Notes: generated from the letters alone by a model not told the origin. Positions 1-12,050 are shown, counted from the stretch's first letter. The stretch: 64,000 nt of DNA from Dermatemys mawii (GCA_007922305.1 ML677333.1:15150676-15214675), one strand, 5' to 3'. Numbers and translations: made by a program.

Positions 1-864
1 TGAAAGTGTGGAGGGATCCCTCCTCCCAGTGTTAAGTCCAAAGCTTTGGATGGCAGGAAGATTTTACTTCAGTACGTTCATAATATATGGGGCGGGAGTG
101 GGGAATAGGCTGTTTATATCTTAAGGTTTCACTGTTAACAAAAGGAATTGCTTTTAGTTATATTTTTGTTTATGTTGTTGCCAGCCTGCCCCCGCCTTGA
201 GAGAGTCAAAAAGCATTCTGTGGTATTTATTTCTAATGTAAACATCTATAAGCGAGCTCACTAGTATGGTATTTTCAGTGGCAATACAGTATTTCTACTG
301 GACAAAATGCAAGAATGTTTTATCTCATGGAATTTCCCACTCCAGAATGGAACTGTTTTTCACCCTGCTGAGGCTGCCTCAGCTCCAAATATGGATTTAG
401 CGAGTAGTACCAAAAATACCCATCAGGACCAAAAAACACAGCTATTATGGCGGCTTCTCCAGACCTTAAAGGGACAAATTAAGATAAAAATCTATTTAAA
501 AAATGCCCTTGCTCGTATTCCTAATAACACGTTAGAACAATTATAAAATGGAAAGACTCTTGCATGTCTAATTTTGCTGGGAAGGGCTCAGGAAGAAGGC
601 AGCTGATGGAGCCTTTCACACTGCCTCCCCCAGGCCAAAGCCTTTCCTCACTGCCAGAGCCTTTCCAGGGAAGCAGTGGGTTAGTGCTCTCCTAAAAAAG
701 GCAGTATAGATGGGAGAGGCGCTCTTTGGGTGTGTAGAGAGCCATGCAGGATACTTACCTCAGAACCTTAGGATATCTTTATGCACCTAAGCAGTGCCTC
801 ACCACCTATACTGCTCTTTATACCCATGCTAGGGGAGCATGCAGTGTATGTACTCTAAGCACCG
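1..864. other. Intergenic sequence, no gene seen
   Basis: This is AT-rich unique-looking sequence. A 79-codon open frame at 307-546 on the plus strand has no recognisable motif, and I treat it as chance. The last five bases (860-864, caccg) look like the target duplication of the LTR that follows. Confidence 0.5.
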
Positions 865-1550
865 TATAGCAGAGCAGTGACTCCCCCTGCGGTGCCTCCT
901 GCTGGTCCGTCCGGGAATTAGCTCTCACAAGCATCCGGAGCGCCCTCTGCAGTCCATAGTCCTGCTTGCACGAGTCCCATATCCCTCCCTGGACCCTGGT
1001 GCCCTCTTGCCTGGGTTGCTGCACCCCTGCAGTACCCCCACAGTCTCACACTGGGTCTCTCCTCCCTGGGGAACCCCCACCCCCTATCCCCACCTTGCCT
1101 CAGTCTAGGCAACTGCTAATCACTACTTGCCCCCGTTCACTGGGGCAGACTGCAGTATCATTGCCATTCATCACTGGCAAGGGGGGTTGGCCTGCTGCCT
1201 CCACTACTACCCATGGGCTGCCCCCTGCAACCCCAGTACCCTTTGTTGGACCATCTCCTAGGCCCTGCAGGCTGGGGGTTTCTAGGCTGGAGCTTCCCCA
1301 GCCCTGGTTCCCTCTAGGTACTCCGTCAAGCTCCCAGCAGCCAGGCCTGTCTGCCTCTGCAGCCAGAGGAGACTGTCTCTCTCCACCAAACTCTAGGCCC
1401 TTTTATCAGGGCCAACTGGGCTGTAACTGATGCAGCCACAGCTGTGGCAGCTCTGCCCACTCAGCCTGGGAGCTTGCTTGCTCCCAGCCACAGCCCTTTG
1501 CAGGACTGTTTTAAGCCCTTCTCCTGGAGTGGGGCACCAGCCCCACTACA
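865..1550 (+). mobile_element. Solo LTR, GC-rich family A
   Basis: A 686-bp GC-rich block stands out from AT-rich flanks. Its right end, gagtggggc...gccccactaca, and its left part (tgcctcctgctggtc, gggaattagctc) match the ends of the LTR at 50231-51019 and, in reverse, the element at 28195-28865. The flanks are caccg (860-864) and cactg (1551-1555), a 5-bp target duplication with one C/T difference that CpG decay can explain. The left terminus reads TATAG instead of the expected TGTAG. No internal retroviral region or partner LTR lies nearby, so it is a solo LTR left by recombination. The open frames inside it (966-1430, 1444-1674) are a by-product of low stop-codon density. Whether the family is ERV or Gypsy cannot be decided from an LTR alone. 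Confidence 0.7.
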
Positions 1551-1555
1551 CACTG

Positions 1556-2250
1556 CCATAGGGAGTGTGAAAGGTAGACATACCCCTGATATGACACTGC
1601 TGTTGTCTTTGGTTTTCCAACAATGCAGGGTGTGGTGGGATCAAGCTGTGAAACCATTTGTTTTGGTTTTGTGAGTACTGCTCCTAAGCATTATTCTTGT
1701 TTGAAGAGTTCAGCAACCATTTTGTTCCTAAGGTTTTTAGCCTGGCAGAATCTTTCACTCTGTGTTCTCTCCTTGTGACATTCCTCTTTTTCTTCTTGCT
1801 GTGTTGATCTCGTAACGTAAAATATGGTATGGTCTGAATAAAAGCATCTATTTGCTCTTTGTTTACTGTTAAAACCCCCAAGCCCTATTTTCATTGACGT
1901 TATTAATTATTGAAAACACTTGTATTCATAGTTAATTCTGAAAAAAATTATATATAAATCTTAACAAAACTTAGGTCTTTAGCTGTATGTTTTTTAAAGG
2001 TCTAGCTTATATGCTTTATTATTGTTATGCAGTGAGAGAGAGTTGTGAAGAGGTGATATGCAATCATGCCATGTCAAATCCTAAGAGAGAAAATATTCCC
2101 TATTCTATGTAACACAGGGGTAATTCTAATGACTGGCTCCAATGACAAAATAAAATACTGTGAACCTCAAAAGGGCTGTTCCTGTCACCAGAACCTTGAG
2201 ATAGTTATAGCCTTAATTTATTTATATGCATGTTGATAGCTTAACCTCCG
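1556..2250. other. Intergenic sequence, nothing recognised
   Basis: This AT-rich stretch lies between an LTR and a CR1 fragment. Short minus-strand frames near 1684-1894 overlap one another and show no domain. No RNA gene or repeat family was recognised. Confidence 0.45.
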
Positions 2251-2795
2251 TAAGAATCATAGGACTGGAAGAGACCTTGAGAGGTTTTCTAGTCCAGCAT
2301 CCTGCATTCAAGACAGTATGAAGAATTATCTAGACCATCCCGGACAGGTGTTTGTCCAACCTGCTCTTAAAAAGCTCCAATGATGGATATTCCACAACCT
2401 CGCTAGGCAATTTATTCCAGTGCTTAACCACTCTGACAGTTAGGAAGTTTTTCCCAGTGTCCAACCTAAACATCTTTGCTGCAATTTAAGCCCATTGCTT
2501 TTTGTCCTAGCCTCAATGGTTAATGAGAACAGTTTTTCTCCCTCTTCTTTGTAACAACCTTTTGGGTACTTGAAAACTGTTACCATGTGTCCCCCCCACC
2601 GGTCTTCTCTTTTGCAGGGTAAACCAACCCAATTTTTTCAATTTTTCCTCATAGGTCATATTTTCTAGACTTTTAATAATTTTCGTTGCTCTCCACTGGA
2701 CTTTCAGGAAAGATGTGGACAAATTAGAGAAATATGGTGCCCAGAACTGAACACAATACTACAGTTGAGGCCGTAACAGTGCAGAGTCGAGCATG
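2251..2795 (-). mobile_element. CR1 LINE 3' fragment
   Basis: Read on the minus strand this ends in the CR1 tail: the plus strand begins aagaatcataggactggaag and continues with the 'ttctagtccagcatcctgc' block. A minus-strand frame at 2513-2722 keeps the CR1 ORF2 C-terminal pattern (QWRATKIIKSLENMTYEEKL, then LGWFTLQKRR). The 5' side is truncated near 2795, as usual for CR1. Several frameshifts and stops show it is inactive. Confidence 0.85.
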
Positions 2796-3904
2796 ATAAG
2801 GTTAAAAATAGTATAAGCACAATGGTCTTATTGCTATTCAGGGAGGCAATGGGAGGTAAAAACTAAAAGATCACTGTCTATGTTGCTGGATTATCTCTTC
2901 AAACCATGTTTCTTTCCTTTTTTTGTGAAAATCTGAATGCACTGCCTTGCTGTCAACAGGCTACTGAGAATGGATTTTGAAACTGAGCTTTGTGTTTGGT
3001 CTAGGTGAATAATCAAGTGCGGGCCGGTTACCTATTAAGCAGTGTTGGACACACTGGTTTCCCATCCTGAGTGGTTTTCCCTCAGTCCAGAGTTGTGGGC
3101 AGACCTGTAAGGCTTCATACTCCACCAGCCAATTATGGCCCAGCTTTCTGGCTGACTATCCTTTGGTTGCCCTGAGATGTTACTGGCAGGGTGGGACAAA
3201 ACCCCACTTCAGAAGGGAATTTTGAATGGTGCTGGGTCCCCTTTTACCTTTGCTCTTCTCCCCAGGGTAGTTGCAATTGGTTGTGTAACTTATTGAAACT
3301 TGTGTGATGTTTGCTGTATTTAATACTATATTATATCCTTGATAGTGCAGCTGTCCACTAGAACTGTACTGAGAAAACCAAGTCATTTCACCTAGGCCAT
3401 CAACAACTGCGACTCACTGTTCACCTCAGCTAAACTTGAACCAATAACCTAATGGAGAAAACCAAATGTAGGATACAGAACTTAACTCTTGGAGAGGCTT
3501 AAAATATTCTCCATTATTCCTTTGGCAACTATAAAGATAAATATGTACTTATTCAAGTTTTATTTTTGCAGGTAACAAGCTAATCTGTGTAGAAATTAAG
3601 GATCTAGTTGGCCTCTACCTGTAGGTATGGAAGGCATGAAAGTAGCATACACCTGCTGCAATGAGCTAAGAAATTGCTGGAAGTGAGTTGATTCTACAGT
3701 GCATCATAACAGCATTCTTCAACTCTGCAGAAGCTTCTCCATGTGAATGCCACATGTTTTGGACACTTGGCATTTTGGGGTTGTGAACTGGAGTGAAAGA
3801 GCCTGGTGTGGAAATAGGGAAATAGCTGTTCTGTGCAGCATGATCCCCTGATAAACCTGCAGGGAAATTCATGCAGGAATTAGTAGCGATCCTCTCAGCA
3901 TTTC
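2796..3904. other. Intergenic sequence, no gene seen
   Basis: This is unique-looking AT-rich sequence. Minus-strand frames of 68 and 81 codons (3180-3386, 3666-3911) have no motif. A 45-bp exon-like segment at about 2958-3002, bounded by ag and gt, was considered and rejected because its upstream pyrimidine tract is poor. Confidence 0.4.
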
Positions 3905-4868
3905 GAATCATAGAATATCAGGGTTGGAAGGGACCTCGGGAGGTCATCTAGTACAACCCTCTGCTCAGTGCAGGACCACTCCCCAACTAAATCATCCCAG
4001 CCAGGGCTTTGGCAAGCCTGACCTTACAAACCCTAAGGAAGGAGACTCCACCACCTCCCGAGGTAACCCATTCCAGTGCTTCACTATCCTCCTAGTGAAA
4101 AAGTTTTTCCTAATATCCAACCTAAACCTCCCCCACTGCAACTTGAGATCATTACTTCTTGTTCTGTCATCTGGTACCACTGAGAACAGTCTAGATCCAT
4201 CCTCTTTGGAACCTCCTTTCAGGCAGTTGGAAGCACCTATCAAATCCCTTCTCATTTTTCTCTTCTGCAGACTAAACAAACCCAGTTCCCTCAGCCACTC
4301 CTCGCAAGTCATGTGCTCCAGCCCCCTAATCATTTTTGTTGCCCTCCGCAGGACTCTTTCCAATTTTTCCACATCCTTATAGTAGTGTGGAGCTCAAAAC
4401 TGGACACAGTACTCCAGATGAGGCCTCACCAATGCTAAATAGAGGGGAATGATCACGTCCCTCGATCTGCTGGCAATGCCCCTACTTATACAACCCAAAA
4501 TACCATTAGCCTTCTTGGCAACAAGGGCACATTGTTGACTCATATCCAGCTTCTTGTCCTCTGTAACCCTAGGTCCTTTTCTGCAGAACTGCTGCCTAGC
4601 CATTCAGTCCCTAGTCTGTAGCAGTGCATGGGATTCTTCTGTCCTATGTGCAGGACTCTGCACTTGTCCTTGCTGAACCTCATCAGATTTCTTTTGTCCC
4701 AATCCTCTAATTTCTCTAGGTCCCTCTGTAGCCTATCTACCACTCCTCCCAGTTTAGTGTCATCTGCAAACTTGCTGAGGGTGCAATCCTCCGGATCATT
4801 AATGAAGATGCTGAACAAAACTAGCCCCAGGACTGGCTCTTGGGGCACTCCACTTGATGCTGATAATA
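3905..4868 (-). mobile_element. CR1 LINE 3' fragment with part of the reverse transcriptase
   Basis: This is a minus-strand CR1 copy of about 960 bp. The plus strand starts gaatcatagaatatcagggt followed by the ggaagggacctcgggaggtc block, the reversed CR1 tail. The minus-strand frame at 4540-4956 carries the end of the reverse transcriptase: SGVPQ (motif B), then KFADDTKLGG with the catalytic FADD box intact. A second frame at 3992-4372 carries the CR1 C-terminal region ([29 protein letters not shown]). The two frames are offset, so ORF2 is broken by at least one frameshift, and the element is 5'-truncated just before motif B. It is the best preserved CR1 in the window but cannot encode a full RT and lacks the endonuclease domain. 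Confidence 0.92.
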
Positions 4869-4956
4869 CAAAAGTCAGCATAACAAATGGCACTAACGGA
4901 TATTCATCTTGGCAGTCTAAACAGAGGGAATTGCATGAGAATGGAGAATGAACCAA

Positions 4957-6072
4957 CTGCCCCTGCAGGTTTGTTCCTCCAGGTCAGATTTAAAGCATGG
5001 TTGGTTGTGGAGAAAAGCTTGCTCTGCAGCTGGTCATGGTATTCCTATTTCTTGTGGATTTCATTTCCTAGGGCTATCAAATCTAAATATATCTTACTGG
5101 AAAAACAACATGAAAATCACCAATGACATCAACCAACAATCTTTAGGATTTTTCAAATAACCAAGTAAATTGTTGAGCTCCCGCTAAGGTTGATGAGATA
5201 TAACCTGATTTATATAACTAATCAATTATACAGTGGTTGACAGACTGAGCCTATGAATTATTTTTTTTTTCTTTAACTACTTAAGAACAGTGACCAGATC
5301 TTTGCTATGATGTAGAATCCTGAATAGCCTTTGGCAGGTCTGGTGTGGATGCCCCTCTGTGCTAGCGGTTTACAACCTTTGGGAATGAAGGAATTCACCA
5401 GGAAACACTCCATCAATTCCATTAGCATGGACTGAAGTCCATCGTAATTGAAGAGAACAGTCAATGGGAACAAGATAGAAATGCACTATGCCTAAAAGGA
5501 GCTCTATCCTCATCAGTCACAAACCATCTTCATGCCCCTCCAGCTGGCTCATAGACTACTATATTTCCTTCCCTTTCTGCAGCAGCTAATTCTTGTGTGC
5601 TGTACAGGCTCATAGGGCCATACACTCAGACGTCTCCTTGGACCTGTCCCTCCAGTCCTGTGCTCAGGCTCTGTTTGGTTTTGCTGTCCCTGCAGCAGGA
5701 GCATGTGCTTTTTCCAAAAGCACATGCAGTCATTTCTCCAGATGTGTCCCTCTTCTCCAATCGCAGGACAGTTGAAAGAGGGTGGGATTTCTTGTCAGTC
5801 TGCAGACAACCAGGGCTTGGAGAGGCCAACTTCTGTATGTAGCCTATCGGAGATCCAGGGAGATCACCATCCTTCACAGCGTTGCTGCTGATCTGTTGAG
5901 GGGGGGTGTACATAGCAGAAAGGTAGAAGATTGAATCATCTTTTTGGAAGGTACACAAATATATCCTGGCAAGCTTAAAAGCATGTCTGTATCTCCTTCT
6001 CATAATATGTAAAATAGTTCTTTTTCACCATTAAACCCCCTTGCCTCAAAATCAGCAGAACACCAGGCCATG
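4957..6072. other. Intergenic sequence, no gene seen
   Basis: No repeat family or gene was recognised. Overlapping frames on both strands at 5593-6003 (60 to 125 codons) come from a locally stop-poor, pyrimidine-rich stretch and contain no domain. A possible splice acceptor at about 5580 (ccttccctttctgcag) has no convincing donor partner. Confidence 0.4.
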
Positions 6073-6255
6073 CAGGGAGAGAGAGCTCAATGGTTTGAGC
6101 ATTGGCCTGCTAAACCTAGGGTTAAGTTCAATCCTTGAGGGGCCTGCTTAGGGATATAGGGCAAAAATCTGTCTGATGGTTTAATTGCAGTTTGATCCTG
6201 CTTTGAGCAACGAGTTGGACTAGATGATCTCATGAGGGCCCTTCCAATTCTGAAT
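6073..6255 (+). mobile_element. tRNA-derived SINE of the cryptodiran turtle type
   Basis: The head has RNA polymerase III box A-like (gagctcaatggtttgagc) and box B-like (gttaagttcaatcc) sequences with tRNA spacing. The middle (ccttgaggggcctgctta) and the tail (ttggactagatgatctc ... cccttccaattctg) follow the layout of the tortoise pol III/Cry SINE, whose tail resembles a CR1-type LINE 3' end. I recognise this family from knowledge of turtle genomes. It is the main reason for assigning the window to a hidden-necked turtle. The copy is diverged in box B and is presumably silent. Confidence 0.8.
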
Positions 6256-9200
6256 TTTTGTCTGCAGGGCTTTTTATAAGCCATTTTGAAATCAGAAGTA
6301 CAGCTTGCATCTTATAGCATCTGGCCACCATGCTACATCCTGCCAGTAACAAATAACTAGTCAGTTATTTAAAAATAAGTTAGTGTCTGTCTCTAGGCTT
6401 TCAGCCCTATCGAGACACCTGTGCTGACACTGAGGTTGTAAATGCACTCCCCACAAAAACTTCCAGCATTTAACAGTGGACAGATGTGTGTGAAAAGAAG
6501 CTCACGTCTTTATAAGTGCTTCAAGATTTGACACAATCTAATACAATTTACTTTGCTCTAGATTGTATCAGCCTTTATGCATACTGAATAGCATCTACCT
6601 CTACAGGTAGGCCCAGGGAAGAATCTGGCCCATCAGCTGCAGTTACGTATGACCCATACCGTGCACAATATCTGGCATTATTTCCTTTCTATCCATTGAG
6701 ACAGAACAATTTGATATGTATCCTGATATCCCATGTCTGTCTTTTGGAAGCCCTGTTCACACAGCTTGATTCCATTTGTATTCTTGAGGAGGCCAGTTAG
6801 GTGGAAGATGTATCTGTCAAACACATGTGTATTCTGGACAGCAGCCCTTTTACGGGTCACGCCTTGAAACATTACTAATTTGATTTCAAAGTGGTCCATT
6901 ACAAAATGCCTTTTGTATTTTTTAGACCTCAAGAGAAGTGCCTCAGTTGGAAATTTTGAAATACTGCATCTGCTGTAGTGACAGACCCTTCCTTGGAACA
7001 GATCTGAGAATCAGTCATGTCTTTGTCTAGGAGTTCTGCACTCTTCTGGAAGAGTCCCCTGATGAGAAAGGGGAACGGCTGAATGTGTATAAAAGTTCCA
7101 AGGGACAGAAACTTAGTGATCCATGACATCCATATGATGTTGAAAGCTGTCAAGCAACCTTGGGGAAAGGATGGAAATTTAACTCTTGTTTCTCTAGCCT
7201 GAGTTCTGAAACTGGGATTTTAGATATCAAGAAACTTGATATACACTAGGTCTGTGCACTCTTTGGCAGAGCCTGTTGCGGTGTGCTGCTCTCTCTGATA
7301 CAATCCTGCACACCGTTAATATTAGCTTGGCATTAGGAATCTGTTTTCTTAAGGGGGCACTGTTGAGTATTATAGTGATAGGCACATTCAGCTACCACTC
7401 TTATTGATGTGGTATGAGAATCTAGATGGACAGCTAGAAGTAGTATAGGCCCAAGATTTAAGTGTTAGGATGGGCATCCAGACATTGAAATACCCCAGAA
7501 CTGGAGGCCACTTTTGAAAAATTTGGCCACAGCTTCCACTTTTGTTTGGTCGCATTTGCAAAATTAAAGAATCTGTTGCCTCAGACTGATGGTTATTTAT
7601 CTTTGGCCCTCAGTGTTGGTTAAAATATGAATAAAAATATTTTCTGCCCTGTACAGTAGCTCCTGCAACTGCATTTAAGAAACCAAATAAAACCAGCTGG
7701 TTTCATACATTTGTTATATAGCCCTTTCCCAGCCCCAGCTGCATCAGTACATGCAGTTGGGGTTGAAAAAGATAAAACCCCACAATTGCTCATAGACTGA
7801 ACACTATCTATGCACGTTAAGGCAATAATACCAGTCTAAGTGGCTTTCAGTACAAATGAATTTTAGATTCAGTGAGACTCTAACTCAGTACTGCTGTGTG
7901 CCAGAACAGAGGTCATTTAATTTCATGTTATGTTGCATAGTTTTTGCCACTAAATGAACTATAACAAATATTGCACTAATTGGCTCTGGTGAAATGCCGG
8001 CAGAAGAGAGATGAAATCTTTCGAAAATAATATTTTGCTAGAGAACGAAATACAACAAAGATTATGTAGTTACAAAAATAGAGATTTTGGCCCTTCTAAA
8101 TGACAGCTTGCAGAAGGCATCGCTGATTTATATATGAAATGTCCACCTCTTGAGCCCATTTTTTCAGACTTTTAAAGACTACAGAGAGTGTGTGATCCCA
8201 GTAGTTTATCTTCTAGACCTAAATCCTTGTGTCTTGCTATTCTCAGTGCAGCAGTAGTCCTTGCCTGGTTCTTTCCAATCTTAGAGTTCTTATCTCCTAT
8301 CCAAAATCCAGACTTTGGAGCCCATCCATGCTGACTCTGAGACTGGCACAAGGACAAAGGAGAGGTGGCTTGTATTTACTCAATACTGGTGCTGTCAGGG
8401 ACTGATTTGGACCCTTGTTGCTCTGCCTGCCTATGGGCCCTGCATAGCCAGGTGATAACTTGGTCACAGGGACTCTCTCGGAATACACTGATATGCCCTT
8501 CCCCCCTGAACCAGCCTGGAATGTCCCTGACAGGGTGAGCACAGAGTAAGCTGACTGGTTGGCACAGAAGCTCCTTATGATTTTTTTTTCATGCAGACTC
8601 TTATACTAGGAGTAATCACCTTCTTCTCACGTGCCAAGCCATCCTCCGTTCCTCATTTAAACCCCTGCTTGGCTTGGCACTGTTTGCCCAAGAGCTTCAG
8701 CCTGATCTTTTCACAGATCCCTTTTATATCTTATGCTGAGAGCTTCTTGTCTTTGTAGATGCTTGTAACACATTGTGCAAATCTGCAACCCAATTGTATT
8801 CTCCATGAAATAAATGGGAATTTTTCTTTTGACTTCAATTGGGGTGGTGATGCGGGGTAAGGTGGGGCACTAATATACATAATGAATTATTCTGCATGGA
8901 ATCAAAACCTTTGGTGAGGTATGATCTAGGTCCCTTCATTAATGTCCTGCATAAGCTTTGCCTGCTAAAAATTAATGATCACTTGGCCAATTTCAGGCCA
9001 GATCCTGTTGTCTCTATTTAGGCATATTTACCCCTGACATCAACTAGGCAAAACTCCTTTTGCATGGAGAGAGAAAAATCAGAAGAATGTATCTGATCTA
9101 CAATACTCTTCCCTCCCGTAGCCCCTGAGAGTCAGGCTTTTTGAGGACCTAGAAAGGGGAGGCAATTAGGGTTGGTTTTCAGGCACAAATTGGCTTACCC

Positions 9201-9729
9201 TGTGGTCACACAGTAAAGATAACCAGAAGTGAGACTGGCTCATTTCATTTGGAGTCTAGCTTTTCTGGATGGGTAACTATACTGGATGGCATCACCTGTA
9301 TTGCATGCCACTCCCACTTAACTATCCACATTGCACAAGGATACGTTTGTGCATACAGGTAGTAAATATTTTAACACTTAGCTGATTGATTGCCTGTTTG
9401 GGTTGTTGGTCATATAACATTGCTTAACCAAGGACATCTAAACCTAAGCAAACAGATTTTTTAAAAAGTGGGGGAGGGCAGAAAGACGCCAGATGCTTGC
9501 TAGCTTAAATGACACAATGAAATAGATAGCATTATACAATCTACAGCACAGCATCTGCTGTGGTGCTGGAGATGTCTGGCTGCTGACCTCCACCCTGCAG
9601 CTCACAAAAGTGGGTCACTGATTGGCTCCGCACATGCTGGCGATGCCCCCTTTGCTCCTGCTTGCCAGCGGATTCTTTGCCTCCGTGGCAGCAGGTCATT
9701 TAGTGGTTACACTGCTCCTGCTATTTCTC
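6256..9729. other. Long intergenic stretch, no gene seen
   Basis: The stretch contains several frames of 60-85 codons (6678-6932, 6929-7153, 8172-8357, 8297-8542, all minus). None has a domain, a signal sequence or supporting splice sites. No simple repeats of note, no CpG-rich promoter-like block and no recognised transposon was seen. Confidence 0.4.
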
Positions 9730-10600
9730 CCTTGTGGTTTTTTTCCTTTTTCTTTCAGGCTGTGGTAAATAGCGGTTTTGTTTCAGGCTTCTTTCCTCTG
9801 CCCTGGCATGGTCTTAAGCAGCCTAGTGATTTTTATCTACCCAGGGCCTCTGCCCCTATACAGGCAGGGCAGAGCAGTCACGAAAGCAACCGGTCAGATC
9901 CAAGCAGTGCTTCATTTGTGAGACAGCCTTCCTGGGCTCAGCAGACAGCAAATTGTGCCCAGCTTTCACCCATCCAGCCAAACCTAACTCTGTTATGTCT
10001 CAGGGCTATGTAGGGTCCCTTCCCCACCAAAGCAGCTGTGATTCCACCATGGAGAAAATGGATCAGGAAGCACAGAAAAGAGTAGGGACAGGCTCTAAAG
10101 ATAAGGAATGCTCTAGCCAGCTGGCTTGTGGGGAGGTCCCAAGGTACTCCTGGGTGACCAAACTGGGGAGATTTGTGCGCCCACAAATCCTGCCATCCCC
10201 ATATTAAAGCCAGTCCTGAGTGCACTGGGAAAAGAATCATAGTTCACAGGTTCTCTCCTTTTTGGAGAAAAACTAGACAAGGTGGTGGCTGACAAAGCAG
10301 CAAAATCTAAGCACTCCCTTCCATCACCACAAAGCACTCTGAGGAGGGAATACAGACTTGCTTTCAGACAGAGGTGCTCCTTTCAACCCTTATCCTCACA
10401 GAGGTACCAGCAAAACGACAACAGATTCTCCAAAGGAGGTGAGCTTCAGGCAAAAAGCCCCTGGAGAGCTGTCTTCTCCCTCCCCACTGCAATCCACTTT
10501 ATGACAAAGACCACAGAAGCTTCCAGAACTAAAGCTAGGAGGCAGAATTTCCATTTCCTGGAGAAAAGGTTTGCATCAGTCATGAACAAGTGAGGTAAGG
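9730..10600 (+). other. Unassigned open region, possible retroelement ORF1 remnant
   Basis: Plus-strand frames at 9732-10013, 9953-10207 and 10282-10593 follow one another in different frames. The last contains a stretch rich in R, Q, S and K (QRYQQNDNRFSKGGE, TKARRQNFHF) after LDKVVADKAAKSK. The first two contain a loose C/H cluster followed by a serine- and lysine-rich stretch. This composition resembles the ORF1 (gag-like) product of DIRS-type retroelements, but no diagnostic motif is intact. Its strand is opposite to the DIRS-like pol remnant at 12.1-15.0 kb, so it would be a separate or inverted fragment. It could equally be chance frames. Confidence 0.25.
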
Positions 10601-10682
10601 GAGATGGTGAGCCAGGGATAATTCCTTGAGCTGCTGTGTGACATACCTCAAAGTAGCACCCTGGACACCCCTCACTCACCAC

Positions 10683-12050
10683 TGTGATATGATTATATGT
10701 TTTGTACAATGCCTGCTGTGATACCCTGGCACCCAATATTCAATGTCATGTAATTAGGGATATGTTTTGTACAAAGTATGCCTTGTGAGGTATCATTCTG
10801 AAAGTCTTGATCTACTGAACATTAAGATCTCATTGAATTGTATGTGCTATTGTCGTATGTGAAGTTATGAAATTTGGCTATATATGTGTTACTGGAACAT
10901 GTTGTGAGGTTGAAAACACCCACAATCAGCCTTTCAGGTACAGCAGTAAAAAGGCCAAACAAAGTTAACGGCTTATTGAGGAAATATACACAAGCACAAG
11001 GATTACCCCAGGAACTGTATACAATAGAAACTTCTCAGAGATAGCATTACACAATGAGAACTGCTTGACCCAGGTCACAGCAAAAGAGCTTTCCAGCAAG
11101 TGGGAAGGAGATATAAAAGGGGGGAAATGACATCATATAGGGACCTCACTCTCCCTATAACAACACACCTGGAAACACCTAAGGAATAAAGACTATGTGG
11201 GGAGTGATGATCACAGGCTAAGGGATTGCTAGCCTCTGTATGAAAACCTGGGAAACCCATGCTGCAAAGACAAAGCAGCTTGTGTTTGAAGAATTTGCCA
11301 ACCTGTTTATCACTCAGAGTGAGACTTTGCTAATTCATATCCTACCTATTTAGTACATTATCTCAGTTTGTGGTTTTGTTTATTTATTAGGTAATCTGCT
11401 TTGATTTGTTTGCTATCACTCATAATCATTTATAATCTATCTTTTTCTAGTTAATAAAATAAGTTTATGTTTTAATCCAAACCAGTGTGTGTTTGACTTG
11501 GGAAAATCTCAGCTTGGTTACCACTGCTGTGCATGGTCCTCTTCACGTTTAGGGAGAAGCGGACCGAGTGTTTAAACCAGCGGTTCTTAAACTTCTGAGA
11601 ACTGCGACCCTTTTTTTAGAAGTGGCTTCTTGGCGCAACTCCTGTATGTCTGCCGAAAAGCCGCCAAATTGATTACTTCCGCATTCTGCGGCTTTTTGGC
11701 GGACATGCCCTGCGCTCCTGACAGGACTCGGTATGTCTGCCAAAAAGCCGCCGAATGCGGAAGTAATCAATTTGGCGGCTTCTCGCCGGCCACAGGGACT
11801 CACAACCCCTCGGGAAGCGCCCGGCGACCCCCCCCCCCAAGGGGTTGCAACCCCCACTTTGAGAACCGCTGATTTAAACCCTTATACTGGCCAGATTTGA
11901 CCGGGACAGGATGGTACTGCTCTGGGGTCCTAGTCTGCGAGGTTGGTGCTTAGAGGGCCTGCATGTGACAGCAGCTGTGTGTGTTCCTCCCTGTGCAAGC
12001 AGATGCTGCAAACAGAACACTATTAAGAGCAGACACCTGACACACGATGG
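10683..12050 (+). mobile_element. LTR-like interspersed repeat, split by a MITE
   Basis: This has the order expected of an LTR: a TATA-like gatataaaag near 11109, a polyadenylation signal in gttaataaaataag near 11452, then a tail (accagtgtgtgtttgacttg ... ggttggtgcttagag). I recall this sequence type as a frequent turtle repeat but cannot give a family name. The left end contains a partial duplication: tatgttttgtacaatgcctg at about 10698 and tatgttttgtacaaagtatg at about 10762. The copy is interrupted at 11578-11871 by a hAT-type MITE and resumes at ttatactggccag. Boundaries, especially the right one, are approximate, and I found no target duplication. Confidence 0.55.
11578..11871. mobile_element. 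hAT-type MITE with large internal palindrome
   Basis: A 294-bp non-autonomous DNA transposon. Terminal inverted repeats: left cagcggttcttaaact, right (reversed) cagcggttctcaaagt. It is flanked by gtttaaac (11570-11577) and atttaaac (11872-11879), an 8-bp target duplication with one G/A difference, the size made by hAT transposases. Internally, arms at 11651-11706 and 11733-11788 are near-perfect reverse complements (29-bp exact core beginning aagccgccaaattgattact) around a 26-bp loop. Each arm also starts and ends with self-complementary tctgcc(g/a)aaaagccgc modules. It encodes nothing. It sits inside the LTR-like repeat at 10683-12050 and so is younger than that repeat. Confidence 0.88.

Noticed and set aside
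966..1430. 154-codon plus-strand open frame
   Set aside because: It is inside the solo LTR at 865-1550, and no domain is recognisable.
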